This document shows positions 36,170 through 45,679 of a stretch of 64,000 bases of DNA, piece by piece. The stretch comes from Roseomonas aerilata DSM 19363 (GTDB taxonomy: Bacteria > Pseudomonadota > Alphaproteobacteria > Acetobacterales > Acetobacteraceae), in contig NZ_JONP01000010.1 of NCBI RefSeq assembly GCF_000711725.1, positions 155,114 to 219,113 of the forward strand. Direction: 5' to 3'. The notes beneath the pieces are model-generated. The model was not told where the DNA came from. It ran no database searches and saw nothing but the letters and a program-made list of their open reading frames with translations. Position numbers and translations under genes: made by a program. Numbering within the stretch: position 1 is the first letter of the stretch; every line of letters begins with the position of its first letter.

Positions 36170-37453
36170 ATGACCATCGCGACCACCCGCCGCGCGGCAC
36201 TGGCGACGCCCGCCGCCATGCTGTTCATGCCGCGCGTCCTGCGCGCGCAGGCGCAGACGGAGATCACCGTCCACTACGCTCAGCCCTTCATCTACAAGGA
36301 GGCCTACGACGCCATCCTGGCGGGTTTCGCGAAGCGCGAGCCAGGCATCAAGGTGAACTACGTCACCACCCCGAACTACGAGGAGGGCGCGCAGCTCATC
36401 CTCCGCCAGGCCGCCACCAACCAGCTTCCCGACCTCTCCTACCAGGGCTTCAACCGCCTGCGCGTCTTCGCGGAGCGCGGGCTCGCTCAGGACCTGATGC
36501 CGCTGCTGAAGGCCGAGGCCGCCGATCCCGCTACCATCGGCTACACGCCGAACATGCTGGCGCTCGGCCATTTCGGTGGCTTCCAGTCCGGCCTTGCCTT
36601 CGCTGCCTCCAACCCCGTCGCCTACTACAATGCCGACCTCGTCCGCCGCGCCGGAGGCGATCCCGACAACTTCCCCACCAACTGGGACGACGTCCTCCAG
36701 CTCTCTGGCAAGATCGACCGGCTTGGCGACGGCACCGAGGGCATGTGGTTCACCTGGAACGGCGACGACTGGATGTTCTCCGCCCTCCTCTTCGGCCATG
36801 GCGGCCGTATGCTGACCGAGGACGAGCGTGACGTCGGCTTCGCCGGCGCCGAGGGCCTGGGCGCGCTGCGCCTGATCGACCGTATGGTGAAGGAGGGCGG
36901 GATGCCCAACCTCTCCGCCACGGCGGCGCGGCAGGCCTTCACCGCCGGCAAGCTTGGCATGATCTTCCAGACCACGGCGCTGGTGCGCGGCATGAAGGAG
37001 GGCGCTGGCAACAACTTCGTCCTCCGTACCACGGGCATGCCCGTGATCGACCCGGCCAAGGGCCGCCTTCCCACGGGCGGCGCCGCCGGGATGCTTACCG
37101 CCAAGGACCTCGCGAAGCGCGACGCCGCCTGGAAGTTCCTGCGCTACTCCACGAGCCCGGAGGGCCAGGCGCTGATGGTCCGCAACACGGGCTACCTGCC
37201 GTGCAACCAGATCGCCATCGATGACCCGCAATATCTCGGGCAATTCTACCGCGAGAACCCGTTGTTCCTCGCGGCGGTGAAGCAGATTCCGATCTCCATC
37301 CCCTGGTACGCCTTCCCCGGCACCAACTCCGTGCGCGTGACGCAGACGATGGTAGACAATATCGCCCGCGTCGTGGAGGGCCGCGCAACGCCGGAGGAGG
37401 TGCAGCGCGACATGGCCGCCGAGGTGCGCCGCCTGCTGCCGCGACGCGCCTGA
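36170..37453 (+). CDS. ABC transporter extracellular solute-binding protein, family 1
   Basis: About 427 residues. The signal region TTRRAALATPAAMLFMPRVLRAQAQ carries a twin Arg, possibly Tat-dependent. Mature features: ITVHYAQPFIYKEAYDAILA, VNYVTTPNYEEGAQLIL, PTNWDDVLQLSGKI and WKFLRYSTSPEGQALM. ATG 36170 is preferred (GGAGAG five bases upstream) over ATG 36158. The ligand is unknown; the adjacent phosphodiesterase gene and Ugp-like permeases hint at glycerophosphodiesters or a sugar phosphate. Confidence 0.9.
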   Translation: MTIATTRRAALATPAAMLFMPRVLRAQAQTEITVHYAQPFIYKEAYDAILAGFAKREPGIKVNYVTTPNYEEGAQLILRQAATNQLPDLSYQGFNRLRVFAERGLAQDLMPLLKAEAADPATIGYTPNMLALGHFGGFQSGLAFAASNPVAYYNADLVRRAGGDPDNFPTNWDDVLQLSGKIDRLGDGTEGMWFTWNGDDWMFSALLFGHGGRMLTEDERDVGFAGAEGLGALRLIDRMVKEGGMPNLSATAARQAFTAGKLGMIFQTTALVRGMKEGAGNNFVLRTTGMPVIDPAKGRLPTGGAAGMLTAKDLAKRDAAWKFLRYSTSPEGQALMVRNTGYLPCNQIAIDDPQYLGQFYRENPLFLAAVKQIPISIPWYAFPGTNSVRVTQTMVDNIARVVEGRATPEEVQRDMAAEVRRLLPRRA

Positions 37454-37459
37454 CCGTGA

Positions 37460-37486
37460 GGACGCCGGCCAACCTGGCCGGCGTCC
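37460..37486 (+). terminator. strong hairpin between binding protein and phosphodiesterase genes
   Basis: GGACGCCGGCCA and TGGCCGGCGTCC form a perfect 12-bp stem with a 3-base loop, starting seven bases after the binding-protein stop. No T-run follows. Such structures often protect the binding-protein mRNA or lower read-through into the last gene. Confidence 0.65.
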
Positions 37487-37512
37487 CCTTCCCTCCTCCA
37501 AGGACGGCCCCA

Positions 37513-38352
37513 ATGACCTTCCGCCTCGCCCAGATCAGCGATACCCACCTGTCCGATCGCGTGCCCGGCTTTCGCGCGAATTTCGACCTGCTGGCCGAGC
37601 ACCTGCGTGCGGCGCGGCCGGACCTCGTGATCAACACCGGCGACATCTCGCTGGACGGTGCCGACCGCGCCGAGGACCTTGCTTTCGCCCGCGAGGCACA
37701 TGAGGAACTCGGCCTCGACTTGCTGGCCCTGCCGGGCAACCACGACGTCGGTGATGACCCCCTGCCCGATTGCCGCCAGCCGGCGGATGCCGAGCGCCTG
37801 ACCCGTTGGCGCGCGCAGCTTGGCCCCGATACCTTCGTACGGGACGTGCCGGGCTGGCGCCTAATCGGGCTCAACACCCAGATCACCGCAACCAGCCATC
37901 CCGAGGCTGAGGAGCAGATGGAGATGCTGGTGAGGGCCCTGCACGGCACCGCGGGTCGCGCTGTGGCTGTGTTCATGCACAAGCCGCTCTGCCAGGAACG
38001 GATGGAGGAAACCGACAGCACCTACTGGTGCGTTCAGCCCGCTCCGCGGCACCGCCTGTTCAACCTCCTCCTGCCGCAGCGCCCCGCCTTCGTCGCGAGC
38101 GGGCACGTCCACCAATGGCGCGACCGCGGCGTATGCCAGGGACTGCGCCAGATCTGGGCCCCCTCGGTCGCCTTCATCGTGGGCGATGCTTGGCAGGAGA
38201 CGGCGGGCGAGAAGACTGTGGGGTTCGTGGAGCACCTCCTCCACCCCGACGGCAGCTTCGAGACTCGTGTGGTCTCCCTGCCTCACCTTACTCGCCACGA
38301 CATCGGCGAGATGCCGGAGATCTACGGTCCGCAGCGACGCCTGGCTGCATGA
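37513..38352 (+). CDS. calcineurin-like metallophosphoesterase, GpdQ/Icc (class III PDE) type
   Basis: About 279 residues from ATG 37513, with AAGGA upstream. All metal-binding motifs are present: DTHLSD (D-x-H), GDISLDG, LPGNHDVGDD, the His in FMHKPLC and GHVHQW (GHxH). The class hydrolyses phosphodiesters such as glycerophosphodiesters or cyclic nucleotides in the cytosol. As the last gene of the Ugp-like operon it could cleave the imported diester. Confidence 0.9.
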   Translation: MTFRLAQISDTHLSDRVPGFRANFDLLAEHLRAARPDLVINTGDISLDGADRAEDLAFAREAHEELGLDLLALPGNHDVGDDPLPDCRQPADAERLTRWRAQLGPDTFVRDVPGWRLIGLNTQITATSHPEAEEQMEMLVRALHGTAGRAVAVFMHKPLCQERMEETDSTYWCVQPAPRHRLFNLLLPQRPAFVASGHVHQWRDRGVCQGLRQIWAPSVAFIVGDAWQETAGEKTVGFVEHLLHPDGSFETRVVSLPHLTRHDIGEMPEIYGPQRRLAA

Positions 38353-39282
38353 GCTCCGTTCGTACCCAACTTTGTCCGAGCGTGTTGCAAGGAGCGGCCG
38401 GCTGGACGTGTTGAGCCAGAGTATCTCCGTCACCAGGCGACGCGGACCTAGTCCGGACGACGCAGCTCCAACATGCGGTTGAAGCCGCCGCAGTCTGCCA
38501 CCTTCTGCGGCCGCGTCCGGCGACGATTTTCAGATGCGAGTCCTGCATCATCGGCGCGCACCCGCCCGTTGCATTCGGCACCACGCCCGATCGTGGCGAG
38601 ACGACGCCCTCCGCATTGGGATGACGTACCGCGGCCGCGGCATCGATGGCGCCGCGGTCGTATGCGCCGTCGCTAGTCAAGGAGGCGACCTCGTCAGCCC
38701 GTGGAGCAGCGAGCCGACTTCACCGACATCATCTGTATCAGGACTGGTAAGCTTCGTCGCGAAGATCCGGCCGGCATCAGATCCGTGTCGCGGTTTAGCG
38801 CCCGCCTTCCGGGCGCCGCTTGCTGACGTGCTTCCCGAAAAGGTATTCGCCTGGCCCACACGGTCGCAAGCTGGTGCTGCCCATCAGCAAATGCACGGAT
38901 TCCTGCTCGCCGGATGGCCACACCACTTCGGACGTCTGCACCGTACGGCTCAGGGCCGAGCGGTCCGGCACCATGAGGTCGCGGCTGATCAGGACAAGGG
39001 TGGGCTGCTAGGTCCGTGTATAGGAGCTGCCCACCTCGCATGGTACGGGGCTCAGCCTGCCACCCCTAATAGTTTCCTGCGAAGGCTAGACCGCTCAGCG
39101 ATCGCGAGCACGCAGGTCCACCTTGTAAGCAGGCCAGTTCGAGACCCTGTGCCACTGCCGCTGTTCTGCATCTGCCTGGAAGAACAAGGGGTACGCTCTC
39201 ACGCGGGTAGATCCCGCCATGTCCCGAGTTGAACCGCTCAGTCTATGCACCACGCGGGCATTTCCACCACGCCAGAGAACTA
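38353..39282. other. relic-rich region without intact genes
   Basis: About 930 bases with a transposase relic (38445-38680) and, on the minus strand at about 39000-38796, a 68-codon open stretch reading LVLISRDLMVPDRSALSRTV and VWPSGEQESVHLLMG that looks protein-like but is unassigned and has stops just upstream. Nothing here has a convincing start site. Confidence 0.45.
38445..38680 (-). pseudogene. IS5/IS1182-like transposase relic
   Basis: The minus-strand frame reads TSDGAYDRGAIDAAAAVRHP, SPRSGVVPNATGGCAPMMQD, HLKIVAGRGRRRWQ, the segment after the second catalytic Asp in IS5-type transposases. After a frame change the end NRMLELRRPD is followed by a stop. Neither the N terminus nor terminal repeats could be defined. 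Confidence 0.6.
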
Positions 39283-40120
39283 GGGCCTGTTGACGTTCAT
39301 GGTGAGGCGATGATGGCGGCGGCGAGGATGATACTGACGCGAAAGCTGGTGTCGGTCGTGTCGTAGCGGGCGGCGATGGCGGGAAACTCCTTGAGCTTGG
39401 CGATAAGGTCTCGATCAGATGTCTCCAGCGGTAGGTTTCACGATCGAATTCGAAGCGGGCTTTGCGGGTAACTTTGAGTGGGAAGATGGCAACGCCGCCG
39501 CGGGCGTCATGTTCAACCCGGAGCCGGTCGGCGTCGAAAGCCCTGTCGCCGAGCAGGGCGCCAAAGGCGACACCCTCGATCCGGGGCTGCACACTGATCG
39601 TGTCGTGGCGCTGGCCTGGCAGCAGGACGAAGTGCGCCAGGTTGCCGAGCCCGTCGACGAGGGCGACGATCTTGGTGGTCAGGCCGCCACGCGAGCGGCC
39701 GATTGCCCCATTTTCAGTCCTTCCTTTGCGCCGCTCGCCTTCTGGTGGGCGGTGACGATGGTGCCGTCGATCAGGGCGTACTCGAAGTCTGGTTCGTCCG
39801 ACACGCGGTCGAAGACCTCGGCCCGTACCCAGCGGCGGAAGCGCTGAAATACGCCCTTCCACTTTCCGAAACCCCTCCAGCAGGTCGCGCCAGGGCAGGC
39901 CCGTGCGCACCACCCGCCACAGCACCGCCTCGAGGAACAGCCGGTTGTCCTCTGCGGTCACACCGCTATCCGAGGCCTTGCCCGGCATCAGCGGCGCGAT
40001 CTCCTCCCAGACCGCATCGCGCACCCCAAACCGATCCTGATCCATCCTACCGCCACCGCGTCAGAGGCCGAGTTGAATCACAGCTTGGCGGCAACAGGAA
40101 TCCTGGATGTCAACAGGCCC
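39283..40120 (-). mobile_element. IS5-family insertion sequence (about 838 bp)
   Basis: Terminal inverted repeats GGGCCTGTTGAC are perfect over 12 bases at both ends, flanked on each side by TA (39281-39282 and 40121-40122), consistent with a 2-bp TA target duplication seen in part of the IS5 family. It carries one frameshifted transposase gene. Confidence 0.9.
39297..40045 (-). pseudogene. IS5-family transposase with several frameshifts
   Basis: From ATG 40045 the protein begins DQDRFGVRDAVWEEIAPLMPG and reads well to GLPWRDLLEGF. It then needs another frame for FDRVSDEPDFEYALIDGTIV (first catalytic Asp), returns for GRTENGAIGRSRGGLTTKIVAL and GDRAFDADRLR (second Asp), and needs a third shift for the Glu region ending IILAAAIIASP. 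Some IS5 transposases use one programmed shift; three suggest decay. Confidence 0.8.
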
Positions 40121-40122
40121 TA

Positions 40123-40423
40123 AAACATAGACGACCGTTATGATGCCGTCATTTAAAAGACGTCATGTAAGCAATTCGTACTGGCCTTGTCAGCCATCTG
40201 TCACACGCCGCGCAGTACCCACTGAGTAACGGAGATCATCAGCTATTGCTGCCATTAGTGTGGAAAACCGGAATGTCTTTAGGCGTCGATCGAATTGCGG
40301 CTTATTAGCTGTGAACTTCATTTTGAAATAACAAACGACTCTATTGCGGACCGGGAAGGCAGTGCTTGACTGGCCTGCCTCGGAAACACAGCAGCGGGCG
40401 CTTAAGCCCGGGGAAGGGCATCG
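40123..40423 (+). promoter_or_regulatory. upstream region of the nuclease-SurE gene
   Basis: Three hundred bases without a gene, AT-rich compared with its surroundings especially at 40290-40350. It contains a PhoB-box-like repeat at 40187-40204, listed separately. Confidence 0.5.
40187..40204 (+). promoter_or_regulatory. Pho-box-like direct repeat upstream of the nuclease-SurE gene
   Basis: TTGTCAG, four bases (CCAT), then CTGTCAC: two 7-bp direct half-sites with 11-base periodicity. The known PhoB consensus is CTGTCAT N4 CTGTCA(C/T); the first half matches 5 of 7 and the second 7 of 7. It is 220 bases before the start codon. Confidence 0.5.
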
Positions 40424-43400
40424 ATGCCTCGCATCTTCAGCACGGATTTCACCGGCTTCACGGCGGCCGGCTTCTCGGCAACTCCGGGCTCCGGCGCGCT
40501 CGACTCTAACGTCTGGCGCGTGGTGGGCCTGAGTGACAATCCCGCGCCGCCGTTCGGTTATGAAGGTGCGAGCGGCACGGATTTCGGCCGCGGCACCATT
40601 GCCACCAATGATCCGACGACGGCAGGTGTCTACTCCCCTGTGTCGAACCCGGCCCTCGTTCTGCAGCCCACCGGCGGCGAGCTCGACGCCAACGGGTTCA
40701 TCGAGGCGCGGGTGCAGAACATCTCCGGCGCATCGGCAGCCGAGTTCAGCGTGAACTTCGACTGGGTTGCCCGCAATAGCGCGCCGCGGTCGGACAGCCT
40801 CACCTTCTCCTACTCGACCAACGGTACGGACTTCGTGGCCGTGCCAGCAGCCTCCTTCAGCTCGTCGGCCGAGGCAGCACCGGGCGCCGCCTTCACCGAG
40901 ACGGCCGCGGCACCAGTCACCCTCACCGGCTTGAGCGTCGGGCCGAACGACTACCTGTATCTCCGCTGGACGCACACCGGCTCCTCGAGCTCGGGCAACC
41001 GCGATGAGGTCGGCATCGACAATGTCAGCGTCGATGCGACCACCGGAGGCACCTCGGCTGGAACGACGGTCTCGATCAACGACGTCATCGTGACGGAGGG
41101 CAATGCCGGATCCTCGACGGCAAGCTTCACGGTCACCCGCAGCGACACGTCCGGCAGCTTCGACGTACGGTACGAAACGGCCGACGGCACCGCGACGACG
41201 GGCGACAATGACTACGCCTCATCCTCCGGCGTGCTCCACTTCGCAGCGGGCGGCGCCGCGTCGCAGACGGTTGCCGTGACCGTCACCGGCGACGCAAAGG
41301 CGGAGCCGGACGAGATCTTCACGGTCGGCCTCTCCGACCTGGTGAACGAGGAAGGCTCGGCGGCCCTGGGGGACGCCACCGGCACCGGCACCATCCGAAA
41401 CGACGACGTGGCGGCCACCCCCATCTACGAAATACAGGGCGCGGGCGACACCTCGCCCCTCGTCGGCCGTACGGTCACGACGCAAGGCATCGTCACGGCA
41501 CTCAGCAGCGGCTCCAACAAGGGCTTCTACATTCAGGACTCCACCGGGGACGGCAATCCCACCACCTCCGATGGCGTTTTCGTCTTCACGGGGTCAGCCC
41601 CTGCCGGCATCGCTGTCGGCGACCTCGTGGCGGTTACCGGCCGCGTCCAGGAATACTCGCCGAGCAGCGCTGCCCCGGGAGCCCTAACGCTCACGGAGAT
41701 CTCGGGGGTGACGGGCACGACCGTTCTGTCGCACGGCAACCCCGTTCCAGCCCCGGTGGTTATCGGGACCGCCGGCCTGCAGATCCCGGACACCGACGTC
41801 GCCGTGGCGAATGCCGCGTACGAGCGGCTCGAGGGCATGCTGGTCCGGGTCGAGGACCCGCTGGTGGTCGGCCCCACCAACAACTTCGGTGAGATCTTCA
41901 CCGTCGCGAGCGGCGGGGCAGGCGCGAGCGGCCTGAACAGCCGCGGCGACCTCCTCATCAGCGGCGGCGCCCCCGCTTTCGGCTACACCGACACCGTCGG
42001 CGGCGACCTGAACCCCGAGCGCATCCAGCTCGACCCTGGCCTGGGCATAAGCCTGCCGAATGTCAGCACCGGCGCTAGGCTCGGGGGCGTGACCGGCGTG
42101 GTGGGCTACGACTTCGGCAACTACCAGGTTCTGGCCACCGCCTCGCCGGCTGTTGTCCAGGCCAGCCCGCTGACCAAGGCTCCTTCCAGCCTGACGGGCG
42201 ACGCGAACCACCTGCTCGTCGGCAGCTACAACGCCGAGAACCTCGACCCTGGCGATGGCCAGTCGCGCTTCGCGACCATCGCGGGGGAGATCACGGGCAA
42301 GCTGAACAGCCCTGACATCATTGCACTGCAGGAAATCCAGGACGACACCGGTGCCGCGGACAACGGCGTCACCGCAGCCGATCTCACGCTCGGCATGATC
42401 ACCGGCGCCATCGATGCCGCCGGCGGACCGCATTACGCCCTTCTCGACAATCCCTTCATCGGCAACGACACCAACGGCGGCGAGCCCGGAGGCAATATCC
42501 GCGCGGCCTTCCTCTACCGGACCGACCGGGTGAGTTTCGTCGAAGGATCGCTCGCGACCATTGCGGCGGATGGGAGCCCGATCCGGGGCGGCACCTACAC
42601 CGACCAGCAGACCAATCCCGACAACCCCTTCTACGGCTCCCGCCCTCCTCTCTCGGCCACCTTCACCTTCAACGGTGAGAGCGTAACGGTGCTGAGCAAC
42701 CACTTCACCTCCAAGGGCGGGAGTGCTGCGCTCTACGGCTCGCAGCAGCCGCCCTTCGACGGCGGCGAGGTGCAGCGCGCGGCCCAGGCCCAGGCCGTGA
42801 ACAGCTACGTGGACGGCCTTCTCGCCACCGACGCTCACGCCAAGGTCGTCGTTGCCGGCGATCTCAACGATTTCGGCTTCGAGCAGCCGCTGAGCGTCCT
42901 CAAGGGTGTCGCGACCGTCACCAACTACGACGTTCCGGGCCGGGACCCGATCGCGGCCACCGCGACCTACACCCCTGGCGGTGCCCAGGTACTGGCCGAC
43001 CTGCAGGATACGCTGCCACCGGACCAGCGCTTCGACTACGTGTTTGAGGGCAATGCGGAGACCCTCGACCACATGCTGGTCACCGGCGCGCTGGCGCAGG
43101 GGGCCCAGTTCGAGCCGGTCCACATCAACGCCGAGTTCTATGACCAGACCAGCGACCACGACCCCTTGGTCGGTCGGTTCGCGATCAGTGCTCAAGGAGA
43201 GCCCCCGGTGGCGCCAACGCCGCTGAACATCGTCCTGACGAATGACGATGGCTACAATGCCCCGGGCATCCAGACCCTCTACAACGCCCTGGTCAGCGCG
43301 GGCCACAACGTCCACATCGTCGCGCCGGCGGTTAACCAGAGCGCCCAGGGCAGCTCGCTCGGCGGCACCTCAGCCCTGAGCAGCCCGATCAGCATCACGG

Positions 43401-45544
43401 AGTTCTCGCCGGGCAACTACTACGTCGACGGCCGCCCGGCCACGGCGACGCTCGTCGGCCTGGACGATCTCTTCAGCGGCAACAGGCCAGACCTTGTCAT
43501 ATCGGGCACCAACCGCGGCGAAAACATCGGTGAGAGCGAGAACATCTCCGGCACGGTCAATGGCGCCGTGCAGGCGCTGTTCGAGGGCGTTCCGGCCATC
43601 GCGATCTCGGCAGGGTCCTTCCAGGGCAGCTACGACGCCGCCTTCGCGAACTCGGCAAACTTCATGGTCGACTTCCTGCACCAGCTACAGTCCAGCCAAG
43701 CTGCGGGCCAATCTCTCCTCCCTGTGGGCAGCGGCCTGACCGTCAACGTGCCCGGCAACCCGGTGCTGGCCGGCATCGCCGTGACCACGGTTACCCAGGA
43801 GTCCACCTCCTCCTTCCCCTACGCGCTGACGCCCTCGGGCGCCTATGCGGAAGGCTTTGTCACGAACACCTCGCCCTCAGGCAGCCCCACTTCCGAGGGC
43901 TCCCAGTTCCTGACGAACCACATCACGATCTCCCCCATCGACGGCAACTGGGGCTCGACCGAGGCCGATCGCGATGCCCTGGCAGTGCGCCTGGGCTCGA
44001 CCCCCGGCAATGTCACCCCGCCGCACGCCCCGCTCGACATCCTGCTCCTGAACGAGGACGGTCACGGCTCTCACGGGATCGAAGTCACCCGCGACGCCCT
44101 GCTGGCACAGGGCCATGACGTGACCGTGCTTGCCCCCTCCACCGACCAGAGCGGTGTCGGCTCGGCGCTGTTCCTCAACCCGGTGACGGTGACACAGTAC
44201 GCTGCGAAGGACTACGCCTCGACCGGCACGTCGGCGAGCCTCGTCGCGGTGGGACTGGACCCGCAGGGCCTGCTCCAGGGCGTCCACCCCGACCTCGTAG
44301 TGGTCGGCGCCGACCACGGCGATGCGGTAGGCATCGAGAACGCCAATCACTCGGCGACGGTCAGTGGTGCCATCACGGCGCTGTTCAACTATGGCGTGCC
44401 CAGCATCGCGCTCTCCTCCCACAGCGGCTCCGATGCGGATCTCGCGACCAGTGCGCAATTTCTCACCTCGCTGATCGCGAACCTTGAAGCGACGCAGGGT
44501 GCCTCCACGAGCCTCCTCCCGGAGGGCGTGGGCCTCAGCATCAACGTGCCCACTGGCGCCACTGCCAGCCACTTCGCCTTCACCACCATTGATGGTGCCA
44601 CCGACGCCAACCTTGGCGTCGTGGGCAACGCGAGTGCGGCGGCGTTCGTCTATGGCGGATCCACCGCGGGCACGAGCCCGTACTCGGAGGGTGAAGCCTT
44701 CAATGCCGGGTTGATCACGGTCAGCCCCATCGACGGCAACATCGCCGTGCGAGATGCGGCAGTCTACGACTCCCTGGCACAGACCGTGGGTACCACCTAT
44801 GGCGTGCCGTCCCATGCGCCGGCCACCATCGCCCTTCAGATTTCCGAGGACGCTTATCTCGGCGACGCGCAGTTCATCGTGACCGTGGATGGGCAGCAGC
44901 TCGGCGGTGTGCAGACGGCGACCGCTTCCCATGCCGCCGGAGGGTCACAGACGGTCGCGCTGCTCGACTTCTTCGACACCGACATCAGCGCGGTCAGCGT
45001 GAAGTTCATCAACGATGCTTGGGGCGGCACTCCTGCGTCGGACCGGAACCTCTACGTCGACAAGCTGACCTTTAACGGCCAGACTTACGAGGCAGAGCAC
45101 GCCGTCAACAACGCCGGCCCTACCTACGCCACCGATGCCGGCCTGGAGCGGGAGGGTAGCCTCGACTTCAGGACCGCGAGCACCATCGGCCTCCATGTTT
45201 CCGAGGATGCCTACCAGGGCGACGCCCAGTTCCTCATCCTCGTCAACGGCCAGCAAGCAGGGGGTGTGCAGACCGTTACGGCGTCCCACGCGGCCGGGCA
45301 GTACCAGGAGATCGTTCTGAGCGGCAACTACGGCGATGTGCGGAGCGTCGATGTGCAGTTCATCAACGATCGCTGGGATGGCTCCGACGCGACGGACCGG
45401 AACCTCTACGTCGACAAGCTGACCGTCGATGGCAAAGTCCACGAGGGCGAGGCCGCCGTGAACAATGCCGCCGGCACTCCCTTCGCGACGGAGGCCCGGT
45501 TGGACCAGAACGGCACACTGCATTTCGACCACTTGTTAGGCTGA
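40424..45544 (+). CDS. giant multidomain extracellular nuclease / SurE-like phosphatase with CBM60 modules
   Basis: 1706 residues. Rough layout: 1-205 beta-rich N-terminal domain; 214-327 Calx-beta (VSINDVIVTEGNAGSSTASF to GTGTIRNDD); 334-580 OB-fold segment typical of ExeM/NucH nucleases (LVGRTVTTQGIVTALSS); 596-921 endonuclease/exonuclease/phosphatase domain with NAEN, ALQEIQDD, GDLNDF and SDHDPL intact; 933-1180 SurE-like domain (IVLTNDDGYNAPGIQ, SGTNRGENIG); 1203-1450 a second, degenerate SurE-like domain (LLLNEDGHGSHGIE); 1467-1566 and 1586-1690 two Ca-dependent xylan-binding (CBM60-like) modules. No signal peptide is seen, so export would be by a type I or other system. Likely releases phosphate from extracellular DNA or nucleotides. 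GGGGAAGG precedes ATG 40424. Confidence 0.9.
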   Translation: MPRIFSTDFTGFTAAGFSATPGSGALDSNVWRVVGLSDNPAPPFGYEGASGTDFGRGTIATNDPTTAGVYSPVSNPALVLQPTGGELDANGFIEARVQNISGASAAEFSVNFDWVARNSAPRSDSLTFSYSTNGTDFVAVPAASFSSSAEAAPGAAFTETAAAPVTLTGLSVGPNDYLYLRWTHTGSSSSGNRDEVGIDNVSVDATTGGTSAGTTVSINDVIVTEGNAGSSTASFTVTRSDTSGSFDVRYETADGTATTGDNDYASSSGVLHFAAGGAASQTVAVTVTGDAKAEPDEIFTVGLSDLVNEEGSAALGDATGTGTIRNDDVAATPIYEIQGAGDTSPLVGRTVTTQGIVTALSSGSNKGFYIQDSTGDGNPTTSDGVFVFTGSAPAGIAVGDLVAVTGRVQEYSPSSAAPGALTLTEISGVTGTTVLSHGNPVPAPVVIGTAGLQIPDTDVAVANAAYERLEGMLVRVEDPLVVGPTNNFGEIFTVASGGAGASGLNSRGDLLISGGAPAFGYTDTVGGDLNPERIQLDPGLGISLPNVSTGARLGGVTGVVGYDFGNYQVLATASPAVVQASPLTKAPSSLTGDANHLLVGSYNAENLDPGDGQSRFATIAGEITGKLNSPDIIALQEIQDDTGAADNGVTAADLTLGMITGAIDAAGGPHYALLDNPFIGNDTNGGEPGGNIRAAFLYRTDRVSFVEGSLATIAADGSPIRGGTYTDQQTNPDNPFYGSRPPLSATFTFNGESVTVLSNHFTSKGGSAALYGSQQPPFDGGEVQRAAQAQAVNSYVDGLLATDAHAKVVVAGDLNDFGFEQPLSVLKGVATVTNYDVPGRDPIAATATYTPGGAQVLADLQDTLPPDQRFDYVFEGNAETLDHMLVTGALAQGAQFEPVHINAEFYDQTSDHDPLVGRFAISAQGEPPVAPTPLNIVLTNDDGYNAPGIQTLYNALVSAGHNVHIVAPAVNQSAQGSSLGGTSALSSPISITEFSPGNYYVDGRPATATLVGLDDLFSGNRPDLVISGTNRGENIGESENISGTVNGAVQALFEGVPAIAISAGSFQGSYDAAFANSANFMVDFLHQLQSSQAAGQSLLPVGSGLTVNVPGNPVLAGIAVTTVTQESTSSFPYALTPSGAYAEGFVTNTSPSGSPTSEGSQFLTNHITISPIDGNWGSTEADRDALAVRLGSTPGNVTPPHAPLDILLLNEDGHGSHGIEVTRDALLAQGHDVTVLAPSTDQSGVGSALFLNPVTVTQYAAKDYASTGTSASLVAVGLDPQGLLQGVHPDLVVVGADHGDAVGIENANHSATVSGAITALFNYGVPSIALSSHSGSDADLATSAQFLTSLIANLEATQGASTSLLPEGVGLSINVPTGATASHFAFTTIDGATDANLGVVGNASAAAFVYGGSTAGTSPYSEGEAFNAGLITVSPIDGNIAVRDAAVYDSLAQTVGTTYGVPSHAPATIALQISEDAYLGDAQFIVTVDGQQLGGVQTATASHAAGGSQTVALLDFFDTDISAVSVKFINDAWGGTPASDRNLYVDKLTFNGQTYEAEHAVNNAGPTYATDAGLEREGSLDFRTASTIGLHVSEDAYQGDAQFLILVNGQQAGGVQTVTASHAAGQYQEIVLSGNYGDVRSVDVQFINDRWDGSDATDRNLYVDKLTVDGKVHEGEAAVNNAAGTPFATEARLDQNGTLHFDHLLG

Positions 45545-45679
45545 GTAAGGCAAGCCGGAGCTTGGCCGGCCTGACTTGCGCGGGAAGCCTGAACTGGCTC
45601 GCCCGCGCATGCCTTGGTCGGTTCAGACCGATTCAACGGTGATGGCGGAAAACACAGGTGTGCATTTGGCTCAATCCTC

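Noticed and set aside
36005..37513. A 502-residue minus-strand frame opposite the ABC receptor gene
   Set aside because: Shadow of the solute-binding protein gene, which has a signal peptide and operon context.
41684..43315. A 543-residue minus-strand frame opposite the nuclease-SurE gene
   Set aside because: Antisense shadow of a well-supported gene with intact catalytic motifs on the plus strand.
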